Under the pieces are notes generated by a model. It made no database searches, was not told the DNA's origin, and saw nothing but the letters and a program-made list of their open reading frames with translations. A program made the position numbers and the translations under genes. Positions 58,424-64,000 of a stretch of DNA of 64,000 nucleotides are shown here, piece after piece (the first letter of the stretch is position 1; every line of letters starts with the position of its first letter). Source of the DNA: Solen grandis (Eukaryota; Mollusca; Bivalvia; Adapedonta; Solenidae); contig CM037783.1 in the NCBI GenBank assembly GCA_021229015.1, positions 53,900,647 through 53,964,646 on the forward strand. The letters are read 5' to 3'.

Positions 58424-58594
58424 GACCAAAGTTAGACGAATCTACTTTCTGTACCGCGTTCTAATACCAGGAGGTTTTGGTACTGCATCTAATGAGTGAA
58501 AAGTATCTACCCTTACCATGACGTTCAAGTCTCTTTTGATGGCGGAACTACCTGAACACCAGTCGTAGACACCATAAAGAATCCTAAAAATGTA
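58424..58594 (+). pseudogene. Decayed copy of the chitobiase 3' coding region
   Basis: The stretch aligns with 57247-57424 of the chitobiase. Shared phrases are accaaagttagacgaatct, aataccaggagg, ttcaagtctc, ttttgatggcgga and gtagacaccataaag. It has small deletions and in-frame stops (for example aatgagtgaaaag and acctgaacacc), so it cannot code. It covers only the linker and part of the C-terminal domain. Its position 0.9 kb downstream on the same strand points to an old tandem duplication that has almost entirely disappeared. Confidence 0.88.
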
Positions 58595-59190
58595 ATTTTA
58601 AAAAAAAAATGTAAATGGTATTTCTTTTTTATCATTTTCACTCATTCCGTTCTTTCTGCTGTTTTCATGGTACTTTTATTGGACATTCTTTGCAGTTTTC
58701 ATTCAACCTACCGTACGCACCGCAAGAGTTCTGGGTCGGAGCACAGGAATCAAACATGTTTTTAATGATGGCCTTATAGGAAATTAAATGATGATCTAGA
58801 ATTAGAATTAAATGAAGACTTGATATAATGTAATAAATATATAATATAGTAAACATGTTGGCCCTATATTCAGCCATTCCATCTATTGCTTCTATGTTGG
58901 CATGTATGGGACTTAATAAACAACAAAACAGTTTATTTTCATCTTCAGATGTAAAATGTTCACGGTAAAGGAAAAAAATGTAACATCGTTAAAGAAAGCA
59001 GTTGAGATGTCAATATAATCTTAAGATTAATTGCCCATGTTGATGGTTCATTGGGTACACGAGCTTCACTGAGGTTGTCCAAAGTGGTCGGTGTAGTCCT
59101 TCGGATTCCACCTATTGTGAGCAGCTTCAAACCAATTAACCATCAAAATGTGCAGTTCCATCCTTATTTTGCAGTTGTAATGTAGAATAT
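58595..59190. other. No gene seen
   Basis: Short anonymous AT-rich stretch between the pseudogene fragment and the MITE. Confidence 0.5.
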
Positions 59191-59195
59191 CTTAA

Positions 59196-59429
59196 CCCTT
59201 TCCCTCATATAGACTCATTTTGACGCACTCAATAGGTACCACATAAAGCCTGATCTGCAGAAAACCACAGTTAAACCTTACCAAATTTAATTATAAAGTC
59301 CTCATTTCCAGACCACTAAGGAGCAGCGAACAGCATAAAACCTGATCAGCCTGCGAGTTACTCACAGGCTGATCTGGTTTTATGCTGTTCGCATAGGTCT
59401 TTTCATGGCTTCCTCTATGAGGGAAAGGG
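59196..59429 (-). mobile_element. piggyBac-type MITE, copy 3
   Basis: TTAA flanks lie at 59192-59195 and 59430-59433, the ends are CCCTTTCCCTCATATAG and ATGAGGGAAAGGG, and the palindromic centre is present. It has the same orientation as copy 2 and the opposite to copy 1. One base differs in the palindrome (ttactcacaggc). Confidence 0.88.
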
Positions 59430-59526
59430 TTAACGTAAACCTCAACGCTTTCCATTTGCCCTTTCCTGGAAAAACGTTTTAAGGTTCCATAGAAGAAGCA
59501 TGAAATGGGTTGGGGGCACATCAAGT

Positions 59527-59800
59527 CGTGTCACTGGTGACCGAGTGGTTAGATCGTCCGCCCCGTTACCAAAAGGTTGTGGGCTCGTCGATCCTTGGTT
59601 CTGACATACCGAAGTCGTTAAATTGGTTCTGGTTTATTTCATTTGCGCTCAACACATAAGGGTTGTTCCAGGACTGGTTGACCAAGTGTCAGGATAATTA
59701 GTCGGATTATGGTGCCAAATCACTTGTCGCAGTGAGGCAGCGCTTTATGTCTCGTGTTGATAAAAGTCCCCGGATGTGACTGAAATATTGTCCGTGAGAC
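59527..59800 (+). mobile_element. SINE-2, copy 3
   Basis: The head is cactggtgaccgagtggtta (A box) and the degenerate B box is gatccttggttctgac. The body is cataccgaagtcgttaaatt, ggactggttgaccaagtgtc and aggataatta. It is more diverged than copies 1 and 2. Confidence 0.8.
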
Positions 59801-59894
59801 CTGTGCTTTGCTGAACACTCTGACGTATATCATGGATTCCAAAACATATCAGTACATCAAAATTGTGAGCGCCATGTTTGCTTATTGGGACTTA

Positions 59895-60125
59895 CGCCCC
59901 ACCGATAGTATTTCAATCATTACCGCGTGGGTTCGAATCTCGGTAGGGCCATTTGGATTTTCGTGTGAGGAAGCCTTCCAGCTGGCTTGCGGTAGGTCGG
60001 TGGTTCTACCCGGATGCCTCCGTGCATTCGGGGTCTTCCTCCACCTGTAATTAGCTGGACGTCGCTATATAACTGAAATACTGTCGAAGCGACGGTAAAT
60101 CAAATAGTCAAGTCTAGTCAAGTCA
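59895..60125 (+). mobile_element. SINE-1, best copy
   Basis: B box gtgggttcgaatctcggtag, then ttggattttcgtgtgaggaa, gcttgcggtaggtcggtggt, tgcattcggggtcttcctcc, tagctggacgtcgctatata, the tail gcgacggtaaatcaaatag and short caagt repeats. Fragments lie at 7380-7775, 19040-19150 and 30045-30165. Confidence 0.82.
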
Positions 60126-60159
60126 ATCATTTTGAGAATATGTCTTTCAATGACAGATA

Positions 60160-60348
60160 TAGTAGACGCCGTATACGTGTGGCATGGTACCACGCCCAGT
60201 CACATTATCCTGTGCATATGCTAAGCGCCACGCAGGGAACTACCAGTCTCATCTTCAACGACTTTTATATATCGCGGTCGGGATCGAGCCCTTGACCGCA
60301 CGTTCCTGAACCGGACGCTCTAATCACTCGGCCACCGGGGACGGTCTA
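60160..60348 (-). mobile_element. SINE-2, copy 4, reverse orientation
   Basis: Read on the minus strand it starts ggtggccgagtgattagagc (A box), has a ggctcgatcccgaccgc B box, and continues through ataatgtgactgggcgtggt to tgccacacgtatacggc. The 3' part is shortened. Confidence 0.83.
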
Positions 60349-60627
60349 AGCAGGTGTGCATTAAAGAATGATAGAATTAAAGTTTATAAATTAAAGCATA
60401 CTGTAGTATTATTTCAAATGAGAAATTAATGTACAATGGTTATTTGCTATATATCTTTGTTCAACTTTTAACCGTGAGAAGCTTTGCCGGTAATCTTGCA
60501 AACGCGATATCGCGTGTTCACATCCTGCTCCCGGAGTACTGGCACTAGAGCCGCAAAATTTGGTCATGTGGGGATGAATATCATCGAAATATGCCTATTA
60601 AACCTCTCTTTGGTATTTTGTCGTTAT

Positions 60628-60690
60628 ATTTTTTACGCCCCTCCGGTTTGTTTCAGAAAAAAAGAACAGACCGGGTGGAGGCATAAAAAA
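60628..60690. repeat. Imperfect 63-bp hairpin
   Basis: The arm tttttacgcccctccggtt pairs with ccgggtggaggcataaaaa around a short A-rich loop. It looks like a tiny fold-back element. Confidence 0.65.
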
Positions 60691-61333
60691 AACGACATAA
60701 CTCCAAGAGTAGGCATGTTCCGTTGAAATTCGGCCGTAAACAGTCTAAGTATTTCGTATGGCATGACAGGAAAAATTAAAAACTGAAAAAAAAATGTTTT
60801 CGCTCAGTACAGGATAAAAGTTCAAAATATGAAATAATATTAAGTATCTACAGTTGAAAGTATGTTTTATTTAAAATAATTTTCAACATATACATATATA
60901 AAATGGTTGGATATCTATCTACTATCCGTTGAAAACAACAAAAGATTTTTTTTAACTTTTTTAGAAAAATTAAATCAATTTATAAAGCACTGTCAACAAA
61001 TTGATCCTTAAAAGGTAAAGCAAGACGGCGTTCTTTCTTAATAGCGAAATATTAAGGTAGTGGAACCCTAATGCATGCATTTTAAAAATTCTGGCTTCTT
61101 TGGTTTTTTTGGGGTTTTTTTCTATACATTTAAAGAAAGCATTCTGTGCAATATAAGAATTTTTTACCACATATTGTAAAAAAAAAGGAAGATTTTTAGT
61201 CTATCTAACCCTGTATTGAAATGCTCTAATAAATTGTGTGGGGGTATACGTATAAAACTGCTATAAAATCATCATATTTCCTTTTTTCTCATGAATTGAT
61301 TTATCATATACCTAAGGCATACATCAAATCGCA

Positions 61334-61401
61334 GGGTGAGAGCGAAACTTAGTTAAGTGCATATAAATATATAAGCACTTAGCCTAGTTTCGTTCTCACC
61401 C
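61334..61401. repeat. Imperfect 68-bp hairpin
   Basis: The arm gggtgagagcgaaacttagt plus taagtgc pairs with gcactta plus gcctagtttcgttctcaccc around the AT loop atataaatatata. It stands out in otherwise AT-rich sequence. Confidence 0.8.
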
Positions 61402-61754
61402 CTCGAAACGGAAAACATATTAAATACATAAGAGAAAACTTGATAAAATGTATATTTATACATTTATGTAGAAAATCTTCATACATGTATTACAGTTTGA
61501 CATTTTCCCCATTTACAAATTAGCAACACTACAATTCCTGGTAAAGTACATAACTTTTATACAAATTTCTCATAAGAAGTTGTTCAAAAATTATACATAT
61601 ACTAAATTAAACATAAAAATGCGCAGTTTTATATCAAACATTAAAATGTACAATTTTATATAGGTTAACCATAAAAATATCAAGTAATAACAGTATGTAT
61701 TACCTGACCCCCTATTTCTAATGTCAGTTAGTTTGTTTGTTTGTTTATTGTATT

Positions 61755-62033
61755 TACAGTATTTCAGTCATTTGAAGCCAATGTCTACTTGGTCAGATAT
61801 AGTGCTGTCACACTGCAGTATCACGCCGTAGACATTGGCACATACCACATCCCGTCACATTATCCTGACACGGTCAACCAGTCTTAGAACTACCCTTATA
61901 TGCTGAGCGCCAAGCAAGGAATCTATACCAGTGCCATTTTCACGACTTTGGTATGTCGCGGTCGGTGATCAAACCGACGACCTCCCTATTCCGGGGCAGA
62001 CGCTCTAACCACTCGGCCACCGGAACCGGTTTA
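61755..62033 (-). mobile_element. SINE-2, copy 5, reverse orientation
   Basis: On the minus strand it begins ccggttccggtggccgagtg, then gttagagcgtctgccccgga, B box cggtttgatcaccgaccgcg, and ends ...cagtcatttgaa...ggcttcaaatgactgaaat-type tail near 61755-61775. It is the fullest SINE-2 in the window and best shows both promoter boxes. Confidence 0.87.
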
Positions 62034-63419
62034 AAGCTCAGTAAAAACACCAAATATTATGTATTGACTGCATACTTCCCAAATTCTTTTCAGGTACAAT
62101 GTGAGCACAAACTTGAAACAGTAATTATAACTAAAGCTGTTAAGTGTCTTTTTTCATTGTATGATTAATGTAAAATCAATGTTAAGTGAAATAATGAACA
62201 GATAGTGACACTTTTCAAAGAAAAGTTCCCACAATGTATATATGAAATTTGCCCAGAGACAAAATTCACCATTTTGTACTGTACATAAAAAAATGTGCAA
62301 TTACATATTTATTTCTTAATAAAGCATTCCATTGCCAAGTTATTTGATGCTTGGTTGTAAGTATTAAAAGTCTAAGCACTCAATAAAAGTTATCTGAGGA
62401 ATATTATACAAGACCTATTTGACCCAGTACGTAAAATCTTAGTACGAAAAATTCACTGTTACAATTTTCCGCTTTACATGAATTTCCAATACACGAACTT
62501 GTGTTACTGTAATTATGGTTGATAAAGATACCTTTTGCATTTTAAAATTGGCTTTTTATGAAGATCTTTTCAAAATACCCTCAATTATCACAATTATACA
62601 TATTGACAGACAAAAATGAAGTCACCGGAAGTAATTTGGAAAAGTGTTTTTCCTTTTCTTTTTTTTTAAAGGGGGGGGCGATATTTTTCCATTTAACAGA
62701 TGAATACCAATCAAAATTGTTACATTTCATTGACATTGACATAATATTCCATGAATGAATCTTCCTAATGAAAAAGAATCACATTCCGAATCATAGCGTG
62801 TTATGACGAAGAATATCATAAGTTGAACGATCTTTGCTGAGCCCATCAGGGTTTCTCTGCCTTCATCATTTGTTTCGCTCTCTCCCCGAGGCACAAACCC
62901 TGACTTTGAATCTAACTTGAACAACGGAAAGAGAACTCCGCACTATTGGCGGTGGTTCCTTAACGCATTTTAGAATGTCTCAACTGAGTCAGCATGCACT
63001 ACATGTTCAGGGAGATGATTCCAGTGGATCAGTGTCCACAAAGAATGAATTTTCATATTTTTAGAGTTTGATGATGGTGTTTCCAGACTCTGAATTCTTT
63101 GCAAAACCCAGTAAACAATCGTGTTCAGCGTGCCCCGCTGCCATGTTCTGACAGGCGTGTTTTGCATATATTTTGGTCTCCAAATCAGAAACTGGATGCA
63201 GTACATCCCTTACCCAGCAGAAGAGAGCAAGATATTTTAAATGATGCCTGCAAGAAATTATGTTCACAGTGTTCCGTAGCATACAACAAAAGAAGAAGAA
63301 CACCAATGAATTTTACACGTACATACTTGAGTTCGAATATCGCATGAAAAAAAATTCTGGTCTAAGGGAAATAACTACATCTTAAACGATCAGTACACAA
63401 ATCAGTACCGTACACATTT
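62034..63419. other. No gene recognised
   Basis: Mostly AT-rich. The stretch 62780-63300 is richer in GC and has overlapping open frames on both strands (for example 63099-63347 plus, 62727-62924 minus), but none shows a domain I recognise or clear splice borders. Confidence 0.45.
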
Positions 63420-63850
63420 TCCTTCTGAAGAGACGGTATTAGGGAGTAAGGGAACTCTATGACCAAGTTTCAAACTCACCCCTGTCAAACATTCTGATCA
63501 TGTTATATGACGCTTGGGTAAGAAAATACAGCATTTAGAGTGTTACGAAATTTAAAAAAACAAAAAACAAACAATTTGACAAACTGCCCTTTTTTCTATC
63601 CAATTTGAGCTCACAGGAGATTGTAAGAAAAAATGTGACCTCAAAAGAGTCCCATGTTTTATTTTTATTTATTTTTTTCCTGAGATTTTCTTAGATTTAA
63701 CATAGTAACCAACTTGTTTATCCATGTGACCTTATCTCAAACTCCTCTGAGATATCATGAAATCAAACATTTTGACCAAGTTTCGTCAAGACTGAGTCAA
63801 AAATGAAGCCTCTAGAGCAAGCTATTCTGAATGACAGACAAAGATCAATC
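63420..63850 (-). mobile_element. Diverged fragment related to the gctcacctgag-type element
   Basis: It contains gagattttcttagattta, gagatatcatgaaatcaaac and attttgaccaagtttcgtca, paralleling the interior of 29453-30029 (aagatttttctaagatttga; gacaaacattctgaccaagt). No recognisable ends remain. Confidence 0.45.
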
Positions 63851-64000
63851 AGAAATGTTCATCCTCAGCGAGAGTGCTAGAGAAACTTAAGTAGGGCATG
63901 AAAATGTTCTTGTACATTTCTGAACCCCCTTGTGGAATAAATAAGTAAATCTTCCAAGTCATCGATGATTTTTAATATTCAATTTCAAAATAAAATATAC

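Overview
The window is animal nuclear DNA: AT-rich and intron-containing, with GT-AG splice sites and dense SINEs, LINE remnants, MITEs and satellites. The repeat types (gctcacctgag-ended elements, AGTCCCCTACCGG elements, a TTAACCCTTTCCCTC MITE with a long central palindrome) and the gene content (kelch protein, SLC5 transporter, bacterial-type chitobiase) suggest a bivalve mollusc. The species is not determined, and bivalve is itself an inference from repeat style. No RNA gene, operon or CRISPR array is supported.

Three protein-coding loci can be defended. (1) 296-5240 (+): the last four exons of a kelch-repeat gene, all joined by phase-1 introns, with the stop at 5238-5240. Its 5' part lies before the window. 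(2) 19404-20325 (+): the N-terminal ~307 codons of an SLC5-family sodium-coupled transporter, cut off by a run of exactly 100 N (20326-20425). (3) 54865-57499 (+): a nearly complete, intronless GH20 chitobiase (beta-N-acetylhexosaminidase) with one apparent single-base frameshift near 56450. A decayed copy of its 3' end sits at 58424-58594. The genes show no functional link to each other.

Layout: 1-5240 kelch gene with a 1.6-kb repeat element in its third visible intron. 5597-8766 is a TIR element interrupted by a two-copy composite insertion whose inner and outer flanks both carry matching 5-bp direct repeats. 8946-10510 has a piggyBac-type MITE, then triplet and ~60-bp tandem repeats. 11848-16791 is bounded by ~26-bp inverted repeats with TA flanks and holds a broken LINE, a second LINE 3' end and a second MITE. 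17648-18880 is a tandem-structured element. 20426-29452 shows no recognisable gene. 29453-33220 has a third gctcacctgag element and ~160 copies of a 17-bp satellite interrupted by a LINE 3' end. 33221-44131 is mostly anonymous with three SINEs. 44132-51393 is a 7.3-kb block bounded by perfect inverted repeats and filled with four ~1.42-kb tandem units. 54341-54840 is an 11-unit minisatellite carrying nine ATGCAAAT octamers just upstream of the chitobiase. 59196-62033 is a MITE/SINE cluster.

The most notable structures are the composite transposon with double target-site signatures, the inverted-repeat-bounded tandem array, and the octamer-bearing minisatellite abutting the chitobiase. Coordinates of repeat edges are by eye and may be off by a few bases.
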